64,000 bases of DNA from Symbiodinium natans (GCA_905221605.1 CAJNDS010002759.1:50926-114925), one strand, 5' to 3'. Positions 12,060-25,794 are shown, counted from the first letter of the stretch. Translations and numbers: made by a program. The notes: generated by a model from the letters alone, not told the origin.

Positions 12060-15000
12060 CAAAACACGAGCGATCAACAACTACAGAACCATTCCGGAAG
12101 GACATAAGAGTATCACGATTGAAGCCCTCATGCGAGTGTTGTGTTAAGTGAAGCTCTGGATGGTGCTGGTTCTCCTGCAGTCCTGCTTGGCGCCGCGACC
12201 TTCCGACATGCCTGCGGGCTTCTGCCCCCTTTTCCTGGCCAATCAAATCACATTTCATTTCACGCATCCCATGGCCAATGTCTTGTAACCCCATCCTAGG
12301 TTTGTGCCGCCCCGAATAGTAAGAGCTGGCTTGTTCGTCTTGATAGTATATGCGATATACTTGCCCCGCCCCCCAACCCCCCTCCCCCCTGTCGGCCTTT
12401 GTCTCTGTATTTAGAGCAAACTTGCTTTGCAAAGAAGACCTTGCCATGAAGAGAACTGGCACTTCAAAAACATACGAATTTTCCGGGGTGGTGGGGAGGG
12501 GCTCTGACCCCTCCCGAATCCCCCCGCGTCTATTTTTAAATGTATTTTCAAAGGGTGCAAGCTGTGAAGAGCATGAGCCCGTGATGGTGCAAATTACATA
12601 GTAACCCCTTCCAAAACCGAAATGCGATCATTGTGTTTGCAAATGGTTCAAAAACATTGTGTTTGCAAATGGGGGAGGCTGCCCCCCCACGCCCAAGCCC
12701 CTACCGCCATGCCCTTTCCGTGAGAGTAGAGGGTTGCCTTCGGAATTCACGGCGACTTCGGCTTAGGAGTGGTTTAGGGACTGAAAACCTGTAGCTGTGC
12801 CCTCCTTGTCCAGTCGAGGCGGCAGAATCAGGAGTGGGATTCACTTTTCTTCACCCCGGACATGCTGGCAGCTCTTCTGCACTCGAAAGGTGTATTTGGG
12901 AAGAGAGGGGGTACATCGGCGCATCGAGTGGGTTATGGCGATCGTTGGCTGCACCTTGTTATGACATAATCTCACTAATAGCTCTCATGCTGAGATTCAT
13001 GCAGTGCGTGTGGCTCTTTACAGGATGCCGGGAGAGGCCATTCCTACTGTGACACTAGCGTATACTAACGTTAAACAACTGTGGTGGCAAAATAGAAGCG
13101 CCCTAAACGAGACCACCGATGTATCGGAGATTCTGAGACCCACTTAAGGCCCCGGCGCTGGAGCCTGTCTCGCAGGCACTTCTGGGAGTCCGCAAGTTTG
13201 AGGTATGGGGCTCTTTGGGAGGGGGTTGGTTTTTTTTTGCTTGTTGGATGAGTGGAGTTGGGCTCTGGCGTGTCAAGGGGGTGGCTTAGAATCCTTCGTG
13301 CTATTGCCCAAGGTGAAGACGTGGAGTGTCTCCTGTCAGCAAACCGCAAGATGCCCGATTGTATAGCTACCCTATAGCCAGCTAGAACCCTGTCGCTCAA
13401 CGAGCGCCAAAAAGTCACTTGAAAACAGCTGCCAGTCTGGAGGTCTCCAACTCCTCAGATGCTCTCATGGGCAGCATGCCCGTTGGCATCTGAGAGCTTT
13501 CGTTGCGGCCGAAGCAATACAAGCAATACCCGTCAAGTTGGAGCCGGGGGCAAGTTGATGTGGGAGTGCTGCGCAAGCTGTGCGGAGACGGAAATGTGAA
13601 CTGGAAGCTGGTTCTGCCTCGGTCTCATCCCAAGAAAGATGTTGAAGCCCAACAGCCCAAACGGCACAGGCATCCCCCAAGCCGATGATGCAGCAGCAGT
13701 CGCTCATCCTTGGGGTCGGGAGCTCGAAATTCCGTGAGAGAGGTTCTGTCCTGCTTCAGGGGCTTCCTCAGTGCTTCCTTGCCGGCAGCCCTGAGATAAG
13801 CCCTGAACACTCAAGCCGCCCACTCCTCATACAGCACTGGCATGGCTGAAACAAATTGGCATGGGGGATGGGGGGGGGGGAATGGGGTGGCTTTGTGAGG
13901 TTTTGCTGTTCTTCGGCCTGGTTCCTTGCCAGATGTTGAAGTCGATGTGTCGTGCTCTCCGCTGCTCCAAGATGCAAAGCTTGCAGATGACCAATTCCCT
14001 GAACATCTATGTGCAGCCCTGAGCTTCTCCCGTGTTTCTCACGTGGTTGACTCGATTTTCTGAAGGGTACTGTGCTGCGATTTAAAGTGCGCCACAAGAC
14101 CAGCTGTGCATGCGTCTCCGCACAAGCCTCCTCGCAGGCATCGAACCTGCCGGAGCCGGAGCCTCCAGGCACATCTCGAGGGCTTGAAGGGGCTTTTGGG
14201 GGGTCCAGCGGCTCACACCTCAAGTAGAATCATCACGTAAACATCTTCTAAGCATCTTCAAAGGCAAGGCTCCTTTGTCACCTTGGTTTTGGTTCTTGCA
14301 TTCATCTCTCTTGCTTGAACGCCTGAGATCTTGAAACCTTGGCCCGAAGAGCTTTTCCTTGTCTTCCGGCATGGCCAGCGCGACATTTCCGACCTTTTGA
14401 GATCCTGGCACAGCCCAGCGCCCAGCGCAAGCCCCGGGCATGGTTCTCATGATTATTTTATGTCTTTCCGGTGGATTTCTGTTCAAACGTTCTTATTTTC
14501 TGTGTGCTGCGTCTTATTCTAGTCCAGTCGCTGAGCCAAGAAAAGATACAGTACAACTTCACACCTTTGTTTGAAGAGCCGCATGACGGAGCTGTTGCGA
14601 GCCCTTTTTGCCATGACAACCCTGAATGCTGCTGAAGTATGCGGTGGCTCCAGCAACCTCTCGCCAGCCTCGACGCCTCTTCTCAAGAACTTCCTTGCGA
14701 AGGTCTCCGCAAGGAGCCCGGACCCGGCTTCCTGGAAACTTGGGGGGTGGTTGTGGTTTTTTGTTGTTTTTGTTGTTGCTTGTTTGGCTTTTGGGCGCTT
14801 TGGTCCTTGGTGTGAGGCTCAGTGGTGCCCAGAGAGTCGAATTCAACGTGTGCAGTCCCCGAAGCCTCTCCTCTGTTTCAGGAACCATCTTCACATCGAA
14901 ACCCTTGCCAGGTTTCGGCATCAAGTCAGTGAATATTATGCTAAGAGTATTTATGTGTGTATATATATAGAGGTACCTCCCCGAAGAACCCACCTCCGGA

Positions 15001-16770
15001 GGGCGCGGGTTTACCTCCCAAGCTAGATATGCTGTCTTGGCATCTGAATATCCAGAGCATAAGGGTTTTAGATTTGCATGTCTAGAGGCTGAGGGTTTGA
15101 GGTGCGTTTGAATTCATATTTTGATTTTCAAATCTAAGTGGTTGAGGAGTCGTAGTAGTAGTATGGCAACATTGATATTCTTATCACTCTATTCGCTTTA
15201 TATATGAGCACCTGCAGGTGTAGGAATTCGGAGTCAGGTGACTGCCAAATCGATGTTGTTTCATGTTGTTTTTTTCTTCTTGCTGCACTTGTTTTGCTAG
15301 ATGTGAAAAACACAGGTGGCAGCGCAGCAGAATTGGATTAAAAAGTTCAGGTTTGAAAGGTGCTGGAGCAAGAGCAGTCGGAACAGGAAAGACTACCCGG
15401 AGCCCACACCACCTGCCAAATCTGCCAAGATGTCCGACGTGCGCCGAGCAATGCGTTGGGCTGCCCAGAGTCACCTTCAAATGCAAACTTCCAACATCTG
15501 ATCTTTCTTGGGCTTTCTTGGGCTTCCGGCGCCGAGCGCATGGGAGGATTTGCCACACCCTAGGCAAGTCGGGTTGGCATCACCACCAGGTCTAGATTTC
15601 TGCCTTGCGAAGGAGATCAACCAGCAGACTACCGTACATCAATTGCGTGTGCAATTCTCGTCTTTGTCTACATGGTGTTAGAAGTTGTGTTTGTATAATT
15701 TTTGCGGTTGCTCGCGAGACAAGGACAGGAGCCCTTCTGGTACTGCAGATACTTGAAGAAGTCTCGCAAGGCAGGCGCCGGATGCACAATAGACCTTGCT
15801 GTGAGAGAGCCGCATATATCTGCCGAGAGGTGCGTTTGGTTGTTTTGCTTGCAGTTTTTGCCCCTATACTTCGTATCTTCCTCGAGTTCACCCCGCCCTT
15901 GCAACTCCACGTGCCATTGCCAGTGCCACGACATCAAGAAGTATCGGTGGGCTGTGGGCAGTGCGGCGCAAGGCGGCCAGGGCACGCTTCAATGATACGG
16001 GAGGTCAATAGAGGTCATGTAGGTGCTACAGTAAATCTAAACTCCACACTTGCCACGGTGACTATTTTCTGAATCTCCGCTTATCTTTACGTGGATCTCG
16101 CATCGAAGACATTACATCCCAGAGATGCCGGGTAGCATCTCGTGGCCGCACCAGGACTCCTTCTCTCTAGCGCAGCCAGAAGGATCCAGGGTGATCAGAC
16201 ACAACCCATCACGAGGGCCATACATGCTGATTGCCCGGCGAGAAAGGGCTAGACTACTAGAATTACTAGAAGAGCCAGCTTTACCGCTTTGCCTGTCTGA
16301 TATGGCATAAGCAAGCCCAAACTCGGACTATCAAAAATAGGAACCCAGCCAGGAGCTTGTTCAACTATCTCTCGTAACCTGGATGGGCCTGTATGGGCTT
16401 CAAGATGCTTAGAGTCCCCTCAGCCCTTGTCCACTTCAAACAACTCCACACGCGGTTCTATGAATGAGGAAACCCTGGCCTGGTCCGCGGCGTGCGCTTT
16501 GTCATGCAGGGCCCCATAGACGGCTCCCTGCGTGCTGTTCTAAAGGGGTCGTGCTGTCTCGGGTTCCAGCAGCTCAGAAGCACAAGGCCTCAATTGCATC
16601 GGCCCGCCTGCTAAGGTCCGGTTTCGAGGCTGACATGTTGTTCTACAAAACTGCCATCGATAGAAGTGACTATATTTTAGTAGGAAAACATCGTTTTTTA
16701 TCGAGAAGGGAAACCCTTCACACGAGTTTTGTGTGCAAATGGCGGGCGGGGGGGAGGGGGGGGGGGGGGG
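12060..16770. other. Unannotated stretch between microsatellite and repeat domain
   Basis: Mostly unique sequence with short G or T runs (13860-13890, 13230). A dispersed repeat rich in TTTGCAAA and poly-G/poly-C lies at about 12410-12700. Several open frames of 100-155 codons exist (14571-15026, 15605-16072), without recognisable motifs. The stretch at 15702-15800 (RQGQEPFWYCRYLKKSRKAG) has coding-like composition, but I could not tie it to a family or to flanking exons. Confidence 0.4.
12410..12700. repeat. Dispersed TTTGCAAA / poly-G repeat, copy 1
   Basis: Contains GCAAACTTGCTTTGCAAAG and CATTGTGTTTGCAAATGGGGG followed by a run of C. The same arrangement recurs at 28490-28910. It looks like a short dispersed repeat; I found no coding capacity. 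Confidence 0.5.
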
Positions 16771-19700
16771 GTGGCTTAAATAGGGTTTATTTGGAAGCTG
16801 AGAGTCGTGTTTTTGTGTGGTAGATACAAAGGAAAGGGCATAAGAAAGTAGCGAAAGGAGCTCCTCAATTCCCTTCCTTATCTCCTATGCTCTTTTCCTT
16901 ATTCATTGCAACAGGAGAATACAGGAAAAGGGCCTCCATTCCCCTCTTGTTCTTCCTTTCTTGTGTTTTTGTCATTTAAAGGGGAACAGGAGAAGAGAAG
17001 GGAAAGAGAAGGAGAGAGGAGAGATAAAAGGAACACAATTTTAATGGGAAGAGCCAAGAAAAGAATAGAAGAGAGATGAACAAAGAATATGGAGAGACAA
17101 AACAAGGCGCAAAGAAGATGGCACTCTTCTTTATCTATCCTCTCTCCCTTCCCTCTCCCTTCCCTCTTTCTTTTCGAAACAGAAAAACTAAAAAGGAAGA
17201 ACTTGAAAAGGAGAAGGGTAAGGAAAAGAGCAGAAGAGACAGGCCGAAAAGAGGGATATGATGAAGTATGGGCAAGGTCCACGCGCAAGGAGTCACCCTC
17301 TGCTTACCCTTCCACTGCTTTATCATACAAGTTCCTTTCTTGTGTTTTATTAGTTAAAAGGTAACAGAAGGAGAGAAGGGCAAGGGAAGTGAGAGAGGAG
17401 AGACAACAAGGAGGCCATTTGAATTTTCTGGAGGGGTACTGAAAAGAAGAGAAGACACAAGAAACAAGGAGACGGATAGCACTCTTCTTTATCTATCATC
17501 TCTCCCTTCCTTGTCTCTCGCTTTTCCCTCTATAATTAAAACAAATAGGTGCCCTCTCCTCTTCAGGAAGCCCCCTTGCCCTTATTTTGCTAGCTTTCTG
17601 AAACGACAAGGAAAACAACACATAGAAAGAGAGGAAAGGGAATGAAACAATAGGCAGTGGAGCTCTTCAGTGTCTTTACCTATCTCTTTTCTTCTTTTTC
17701 TTCTTCATTCAATAAGGAAAAGAAGCTTCCTTTGGTGTGATTTTGAGATTCAAAAGAGAACAAGAGAAGAGAAGGGAGAGAGAAAGGAGAGAGGAGAGAA
17801 CAAAAGGAAACAATTTTCATGGGAAGAGCAATGACAATCATGGAAGAGAAATGAAGACAGGAGAGGGAGGTGCAAAATCAGGCAAAGAGAAGATGGTGCT
17901 CGTTTTCTTCTTTCCTCTCTTTCTTATCTTTCCCTTTCAAATAAAAAACAAAAGGAAGAACAATGAACATGTAAAGGAACCCATTTTCTTTTTCCGTTTG
18001 GGAACAAGGAAAAGAACAGAGGCGATAGGGCGAGAGGAGGGATTTGCTGCAGCATGGGGAGGGTCTACGGACAAGGAGCCAACCCCGCTCGCTTTCCCCA
18101 TCCATTGGAAAAGAAAGGAACGTGGCCTCCATTCCCCACTTGTTCTTCCTTTCTTGCGCTTTTGTCATTTAAAGGGGAACAGGAGAAGAGAAGGGAGAGA
18201 GAAGGAGAGAGGAGAGACAAAAGGATTGCATTGTTAATGGGAAGAGCACAGAAAAGAATAGAAGAGAGATGAATAGAGAAGTGGGAGAGACAAAACAAGG
18301 CGCAGAGAAGATGGCACTCTTCTTTATCTATCCTCTCTCCCTTCTCTCTCCCTTCCCTCTTTCTTTTCGAAACAGAAAAACTAAAAAGGAAGAACTTGAA
18401 AAGGAGAAGGGTAAGGAAAAGAGCAGAAGAGACAGGCCGAAAAGAGGGATATGATGAAGTATGGGCAAGGTCCACGCGCAAGGAGTCACCCTCTGCTTAC
18501 CCTTCCACTGCCTTATCACACAAGTTCCTTTCTTGTGGTTTATCAGTCAAAAGGAAACAGAAGGAGAGAAGGGAAAGAGAAGTGAGACGAGATAACAAGG
18601 ATGCCATTTTGCTGGAAGCGCAACTGTATGTGGCCACAACAAGCAGGCCAGGGAGGCTCAGGCGGGGCAAGTCTCTCCCTAATTAGAAAAATCAATCTTG
18701 CTATTCACAGGTAGGCGCCCTTCTTCCTCTTCAGGAAATCGCCTTTCCCTTATTTTGCTTTTTGAAGCGAATAAGACAAACAACAGATAAGAAGAGAGGA
18801 CAGGGAATGGCTAGGTAAAGAGAGGAGCTCTTCAATTTCCTCCCTATCTCTTAAGTTACTTTTCCTTCTTGGGCGGGTGTCCTTTTTTCTTCCTTGAAGA
18901 TGCAGAAAACTAGCAAAAAGGACACCCGATCGCCCATTTTCTTTTCAATTCCCTTCCTTATCTCCTATGCTCTTTTCCTTATTCATTGCAACAGGAGAAT
19001 ACAGGAAAAGGGCCTCCATTCCCCTCTTCTTCCTTTCTTGTGTTTTTTGTCATTTAAAGGGGAACAGGAGAAGACAAGGGAAAGAGAAGGAGAGAGCAGA
19101 GATAAAAGGAACACAATTCTAATGGGAAGAGCCAAGAAAAGAATAGAAGAGAGATGAACAAAGAAGATGGAGAGACAAAACAAGGCGCAAAGAAGATGGC
19201 ACTCTTCTTTATCTATCCTCTCGCCCTTCTCTCTCCCTTCCCTCTTTCTTTTCGAAACAGAAAAACTAAAAAGGAAGAACTTGAAAAGGAGAAGGGTAAG
19301 GAAAAGAGCAGAAGAGACAGGCCGAAAAGAGGAATATGATGAACTGAAAAGAAGAGAAAACACAAGAAACAAGGAGACGGATAGCACTCTTCTTTATCTA
19401 TCATCTCTCCCTTCCTTGTCTCTCGCTTTCCCCTCTACAATTAAAAAAATAGGTGCCCTCTCTCCTCTTCAGGAAGCCCCCTTGCCCTTATTTTGCTGGC
19501 TTTCTGAAACGACAAGGAAACAACACATAGAAAGAGAGGAAAGGGAATGAAACAATAGGCAGTGGAGCTCTTCCGTGTCTTTACCTATCTCTTTTCTTGT
19601 TTTTCTTCTTCATTCAATAAGGAAAAGAAGCTTCCTTTGGTGTGATTTTGAGATTCAAAAGAGAACAAGAGAAGAGAAGGGAGAGAGAAAGGAGAGAGGA

Positions 19701-19771
19701 GAGATCAAAAGGAAGCAATTTTCATGGGAAGAGCAATGAAAATCATGGAGGAGAAATGAAGACAGGAGACC
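16771..19771. repeat. Purine-rich higher-order repeat, block 1
   Basis: Begins just after a poly-G run with GGCTTAAATAGGGTTTATTT. The block alternates GA-rich and CT-rich stretches. A module of about 450 nt, from the AGGGGAACAGGAGAAGA region through GGCCGAAAAGAGG, recurs at about 16980-17345, 18170-18545 and 19060-19340, with other parts shared at lower identity. Open frames here (61-166 codons, rich in K, R, E) appear on both strands in the same repeated modules and look like repeat by-products. Confidence 0.85.
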
Positions 19772-21078
19772 GGGTTCCCCTTGGCACCCTGCAAAAGTCC
19801 TGCAAATACCACACAAAACGGAAAAGGGTAGGAACAACTTTGCCGGTCAAAATTTGCCGGGATTCCCTTGGCACCCTGGAAAAGTCCTGCAAATACCACA
19901 CAAAACGGGAAAGGGTAGGAACAACTTTGCGGGTCAAAATTTGCCGGGTTTCCCTTGGCACCCTGGAAAAGTCCTGCAAATACCACACAAAACGGGAAAG
20001 GGTAGGAACAACTTTGCCGGTCAAAATTTGCCGGGATCCCCTTGGCACCCTGCAAAAGTCCTGCAAATGCCACACAAAACGGAAAAGGGTAGGAACAACA
20101 TTTGCGGGTCAAAATTTGCCGGGATCCCCTTGGCACCCTGCAAAAGTCCTGCAAATTCCACACAAAACGGAAAAGGGTAGGAACAACATTTGCGGGTCAA
20201 AATTTGCCGGGATCCCCTTGGCACCCTGCAAAAGTCCTGCAAATACCACACCAAACGGAAAAGGGTAGGAACAACATTTGCGGGTCAAAATTTGCCGGGA
20301 TCCCCTTGGCACCCTGCAAAAGTCCTGCAAATACCACACAAAACGGAAAAGGGTAGGAACAACATTTGCGGGTCAAAATTTGCCGGGATCCCCTTGGCAC
20401 CCTGCAAAAGTCCTGCAAATACCACACAAAACGGAAAAAGGTAGGAACAACATTTGCGGGTCAAAATTTGCCGGGATCCCCTTGGCACCCTGCAAAAGTC
20501 CTGCAAATACCACACAAAACGGAAAAGGGTAGGAACAACATTTGCGGGTCAAAATTTGCCGGGATCCCCTTGGCACCCTGCAAAAGTCCTGCAAATGCCA
20601 CACAAATCGGAAAAGGGTAGGAACAACATTTGCGGGTCAAAATTTGCCGGGATTCCCTTGGCACCCTGCAAAAGTCCTGCAAATACCACACAAAACGAAA
20701 AAGGGTAGGAACAACATTTGCGGGTCAAAATTTGCCGGGATCCCCTTGGCACCCTGCAAAAGTCCTGCAAATACCACACAAAACGGAAAAGGGTAGGAAC
20801 AACATTTGCGGGTCAAAATTTGCCGGGATCCCCTTGGCACCCTGCAAAAGTCCTGCAAATACCACACAAAACGGAAAAGGGTAGGAACAACATTTGCGGG
20901 TCAAAATTTGCCGGGATCCCCTTGGCACCCTGCAAAAGTCCTGCAAATCCCACACAAAACGGAAAAGGGTAGGAACAACATTTGCGGGTCAAAATTTGCC
21001 GGGATCCCCTTGGCACCCTGCAAAAGTCCTGCAAATACCACACACAACGGAAAAGGGTAGGAACAACATTTGCGGGTC
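19772..21078. repeat. 88-bp satellite array 1 (15 units)
   Basis: Unit starts are at 19772, 19859, 19946, 20033, 20121 and then every 88 nt to 21001; the last unit is truncated at 21078. The first four starts are 87 nt apart, because these units have ACTTTGC where later units have ACATTTGCG. Each unit starts GGGATCCCCTTGGCACCCTG and ends GGGTCAAAATTTGCC. Single-base variants are spread along the array. There are no unique spacers, so this is a satellite and not a CRISPR array. Confidence 0.95.
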
Positions 21079-21400
21079 GGGGTTGGGGGGTCAGGAATTA
21101 AATAATTTAAATAATTTAAATACCCCAGGGGGGGCGTCCGGGCATTTAAATTATTTAAATTATTTAATTCCCCGGCTCGTACTTTAGTATTGGGGGGAGG
21201 CCCGTGCTCGTAATTCAGTATTGGGGGGAGGCCCGGGCTCGTAATTTAGTGTTGAGGGGGAGGCCCGGGCTCGTGATTTAGTATCGGGGAATTGAAAAAT
21301 TGATTTCATTTCAATGTCCAGGGGCCCGATTTGGCCAAATTTGCCGGGCAGCCTCCGGGCAAAATTTGGCCAAATCGAGCCGCGCATTTCTCATGGCATA
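21079..21400. repeat. AT-rich palindrome, about 39-bp repeats and GATTTGGCC palindrome (copy 1)
   Basis: After the satellite come ATTTAAATAATTTAAAT stretches arranged as an inverted repeat around a G run. Then follow about three copies of a roughly 39-bp unit containing GGCCCGGGCTCGTAATTTAG. The block ends in a palindrome with arms GATTTGGCCAAATTTTGCC-like and GGCAAAATTTGGCCAAATC. The sequence stops at the assembly gap. Confidence 0.85.
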
Positions 21401-21500
21401 NNNNNNNNNNNNNNNNNNNNNNNNNNNNNNNNNNNNNNNNNNNNNNNNNNNNNNNNNNNNNNNNNNNNNNNNNNNNNNNNNNNNNNNNNNNNNNNNNNNN
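21401..21500. other. Assembly gap of 100 N
   Basis: Exactly 100 N, the usual placeholder for a gap of unknown size. The left flank ends inside a palindrome that reappears intact at about 26040-26116. The right flank starts at GGTGGCTTAAATAGGG, the same point where block 1 starts after its poly-G run. The gap therefore lies between two copies of one sequence. Confidence 0.98.
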
Positions 21501-24487
21501 GGTGGCTTAAATAGGGTTTATTTGGAAGCTGAGAGTCGTGTTTTTGTGTGGTAGATACAAAGGAAAGGGCATAAGAAAGTAGCGAAAGGAGCTCCTCAAT
21601 TCCCTTCCTTATCTCCTATCCTCTTTTCTTTACAGGAGAATACAGGAAAAGAGGGCCTCCATTCCCCTCTTGTTCTTCCTTTCTTGTGTTTTTGTCATTT
21701 AAAGGGGAACAGGAGAAGAGAAGGGAAAGAGAAGGAGAGAGGAGAGATAAAAGGAACACAATTTTAATGGGAAGAGCCAAGAAAAGAATAGAAGAGAGAT
21801 GAACAAAGAAGATGGAGAGACAAAACAAGGCGCAAAGAAGATGGCACTCTTCTTTATCTATCCTCTCTCCCTTCCCTCTCCCTTCCCTCTTTCTTTTCGA
21901 AACAGAAAAACTAAAAAGGAAGAACTTGAAAAGGAGAAGGGTAAGGAAAAGAGCAGAAGAGACAGGCCGAAAAGAGGGATATGATGAAGTATGGGCAAGG
22001 TCCACGCGCAAGGAGTCACCCTCTGCTTACCCTTCCACTGCTTTATCATACAAGTTCCTTGCTTGTGTTTTATTAGTTAAAATGTAACAGAAGGAGAGAA
22101 GGGCAAGGGAAGTGAGAGAGGAGAGACAACAAGGAGGCCATTTGAATTTTCTGGAGGGGTACTGAAAAGAAGAGAAGACACAAGAAACAAGGAGACGGAT
22201 AGCACTCTTCTTTATCTATCATCTCGCCCTTCCTTGTCTCTCGCTTTTCCCTCTATAATTAAAACAAATAGGTGCCCTCTCCTCTTCAGGAAGCCCCCTT
22301 GCCCTTATTTTGCTAGCTTTCTGAAACGACAAGGAAAACAACACATAGAAAGAGAGGAAAGGGAATGAAACAATAGGCAGTGGAGCTCTTCAGTGTCTTT
22401 ACCTATCTCTTTTCTTCTTTTTCTTCTTCATTCAATAAGGAAAAGAAGCTTCCTTTGGTGTGATTTTGAGATTCAAAAGAGAACAAGAGAAGAGAAGGGA
22501 GAGAGAAAGGAGAGAGGAGAGATCAAAAGGAAGCAATTTTCATGGGAAGAGCAATGAAAATCATGGAAGAGAAATGAAGACAGGAGAGGGAGGTGCAAAA
22601 TCAGGCAAAGAGAAGATGGTGCTCGTTTTCTTCTTTCCTCTCTTTCTTATCTTTCCCTTTCAAATAAAAACAAAAGGAAGAACGATGAACATGTAAAGGA
22701 ACCCGTTTTTTATGTTTGGGAACAAGGAAAAGAACAGAGGCGATAGGGCGAGAGGGGGGATTTGCTGCAGCATGGGGAGGGTCTACGGACAAGGAGCCAA
22801 CCCCGCTCGCTTTCCCCATCCATTGGAAAAGAAAGGAACATGGCCTCCATTCCCCTCTTGTTCTTCCTTTCTTGCGCTTTTGTCATTTAAAGGGGAACAG
22901 GAGAAGAGAAGGGAGAGAGAAGGAGAGAGGAGAGACAAAAGGATTGCATTGTTAATGGGAAGAGCAAAGACAAGAATAGAAGAGAGATGAATAGAGAAGT
23001 GGGAGAGACAAAACAAGGCGCAGAGAAGATGGCACTCTTCTTTATCTATCCTCTCTCCCTTCTCTCTCCCTTCCCTCTTTCTTTTCGAAATAAGAAAACA
23101 AAAAGGAAGAACTTGAAAAGGAGAAGGGTAAGGAAAAGAGCAGAAGAGACAGGCCGAAAAGAGGGATATGATGAAGTATGGGCAAGGTCCACGCGCAAGG
23201 AGTCACCCTCTGCTTACCCTTCCACTGCCTTATCACACAAGTTCCTTTCTTGTGGTTTATCAGTCAAAAGGAAACAGAAGGAGAGAAGGGAAAGAGAAGT
23301 GAGACGAGATAACAAGGATGCCATTTTGCTGGAAGCGCAACTGTATGTGGCCACAACAAGCAGGCCAGGGAGGCTCAGGCGGGGCAAGTCTCTCCCTAAT
23401 TAGAAAAATCAATCTTGCTATTCACAGGTAGGCGCCCTTCTTCCTCTTCAGGAAATCGCCTTTCCCTTATTTTGCTTTTTGAAGCGAATAAGACAAACAA
23501 CAGATAAGAAGAGAGGACAGGGAATGACTAGGTAAAGAGAGGAGCTCTTCAATTTCCTCCCTATCTCTTAAGTTACTTTTCCTTCTTGGGCGGGTGTCCT
23601 TTTTTCTTCCTTGAAGATGCAGAAAACTAGCAAAAAGGACACCCGATCGCCCATTTTCTTTTCAATTCCCTTCCTTATCTCCTATGCTCTTTTCCTTATT
23701 CATTGCAACAGGAGAATACAGGAAAAGGGCCTCCATTCCCCTCTTCTTCCTTTCTTGTGTTTTTGTCATTTAAAGGGGAACAGGAGAAGACAAGGGAAAG
23801 AGAAGGAGAGAGCAGAGATAAAAGGAACACAATTCTAATGGGAAGAGCCAAGAAAAGAATAGAAGAGAGATGAACAAAGAAGATGGAGAGACAAAACAAG
23901 GCGCAAAGAAGATGGCACTCTTCTTTATCTATCCTCTCGCCCTTCTCTCTCCCTTCCCTCTTTCTTTTCGAAACAGAAAAACTAAAAAGGAAGAACTTGA
24001 AAAGGAGAAGGGTAAGGACAAGAGCAGAAGAGACAGGCCGAAAAGAGGAATATGATGAACTGAAAAGAAGAGAAGACACAAGAAACAAGGAGACGGATAG
24101 CACTCTTCTTTATCTATCATCTCTCCCTTCCTTGTCTCTCGCTTTCCCCTCTACAATTAAAAAAATAGGTGCCCTCTCTCCTCTTCAGGAAGCCCCCTTG
24201 CCCTTATTTTGCTAGCTTTCTGAAACGACAAGGAAACAACACATAGAAAGAGAGGAAAGGGAATGAAACAATAGGCAGTGGAGCTCTTCCGTGTCTTTAC
24301 CTATCTCTTTTCTTGTTTTTCTTTTTCATTCAATAAGGAAAAGAAGCTTCCTTTGGTGTGATTTTGAGATTCAAAAGAGAACAAGAGAAGAGAAGGGAGA
24401 GAGAAAGGAGAGAGGAGAGATCAAAAGGAAGCAATTTTCATGGGAAAAGCAATGAAAATCATGGAGGAGAAATGAAGACAGGAGACC
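21501..24487. repeat. Purine-rich higher-order repeat, block 2
   Basis: Near-identical to 16771-19771. Differences are small: a shortened stretch near 21627, GAAGATGG for GAATATGG near 21800, and single-base insertions and deletions. It contains the same three modules in the same order and leads into the same kind of 88-bp array. Confidence 0.9.
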
Positions 24488-25794
24488 GGGATCCCCTTGG
24501 CACCCTGCAAAAGTCCTGCAAATACCACACAAAACGGAAAAGGGTAGGAACAACATTTGCGGTCAAAATTTGCCGGGATCCCCTTGGCACCCTGCAAAAG
24601 TCCTGCAAATACCACACAAAACGGAAAAGGGTAGGAACAACATTTGCGGGTCAAAATTTGCCGGGATCCCCTTGGCACCCTGCAAAAGTCCTGCAAATGC
24701 CACACAAAACGGAAAAGGGTAGGAACAACATTTGCGGGTCAAAATTTGCCGGGATCCCCTTGGCACCCTGCAAAAGTCCTGCAAATGCCACACAAAACGG
24801 AAAGGGTAGGAACAACATTTGCGGGTCAAAATTTGCCGGGATCCCCTTGGCACCCTGCAAAAGTCCTGCAAATACCACACAAAACGGAAAAGGGTAGGAA
24901 CAACATTTGCGGGTCAAAATTTGCCGGGATCCCCTTGGCACCCTGCAAAAGTCCTGCAAATACCACACAAAACGGAAAAGGGTAGGACAACATTTGCGGG
25001 TCAAAATTTGCCGGGATCCCCTTGGCACCCTGCAAAAGTCCTGCAAATACCACACAAAACGGAAAAGGGTAGGAACAACATTTGCGGGTCAAAATTTGCC
25101 GGGATCCCCTTGGCACCCTGCAAAAGTCCTGCAAATACCACACAAAACGGAAAAGGGTAGGAACAACATTTGCGGGTCAAAATTTGCCGGGATCCCCTTG
25201 GCACCCTGCAAAAGTCCTGCAAATACCACACAAAACGGAAAAGGGTAGGAACAACATTTGCGGGTCAAAATTTGCCGGGATCCCCTTGGCACCCTGCAAA
25301 AGTCCTGCAAATGCCACACAAATCGGAAAAGGGTAGGAACAACATTTGCGGGTCAAAATTTGCCGGGATTCCCTTGGCACCCTGCAAGAGTCCTGCAAAT
25401 ACCACACAAAACGAAAAAGGGTAGGAACAACATTTGCGGGTCAAAATTTGCCGGGATCCCCTTGGCACCCTGCAAAAGTCCTGCAAGTGCCACACAAAAC
25501 GGAAAAGGGTAGGAACAACACTTGCGGGTCAAAATTTGCCGGGATCCCCTTGGCACCCTGCGAAAGTCCTGCAAATGCCACACAAATCGGAATAGTGTAG
25601 GAACAACATTTGCGGGTCAAAATTTGCCGGGATTCCCTTGGCACCCTGCAAAAGTCCTGCAAATACCACACAAAACGAAAAAGGGTAGGAACAACATTTG
25701 CGGGTCAAAATTTGCCGGGATCCCCTTGGCACCCTGCAAAAGTCCTGCAAATACCACACACAACGGAAAAGGGTAGGAACAACATTTGCGGGTC
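24488..25794. repeat. 88-bp satellite array 2 (15 units)
   Basis: Unit starts are 24488, 24575, 24663, 24751, 24838, 24926, 25013, then every 88 nt to 25717. The unit count equals that of array 1, but the pattern of variants along the array differs. For example, the ACTTTGCCGG units of array 1 are absent, and AGTGCCAC and GCGAAAGTCC variants occur only here. The array therefore differs in internal order as well as by point changes. Confidence 0.95.

Noticed and set aside
10672-12080. Minus-strand 330-459 codon frames of FRSFVLSF repeats as a membrane or antifreeze-like protein
   Set aside because: All three frames are open because the repeat period is 8. No start context, splice signal or non-repeat domain is present.
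16899-24215. K/R/E-rich and F/S/L-rich frames in the purine-rich blocks as genes
   Set aside because: Both strands of the same low-complexity modules are open, the frames repeat with the modules, and no motif or intron pattern is seen.
19772-25794. 88-bp repeats as a CRISPR array
   Set aside because: The units are adjacent with no unique spacers, the genome is eukaryotic, and there are no cas genes.
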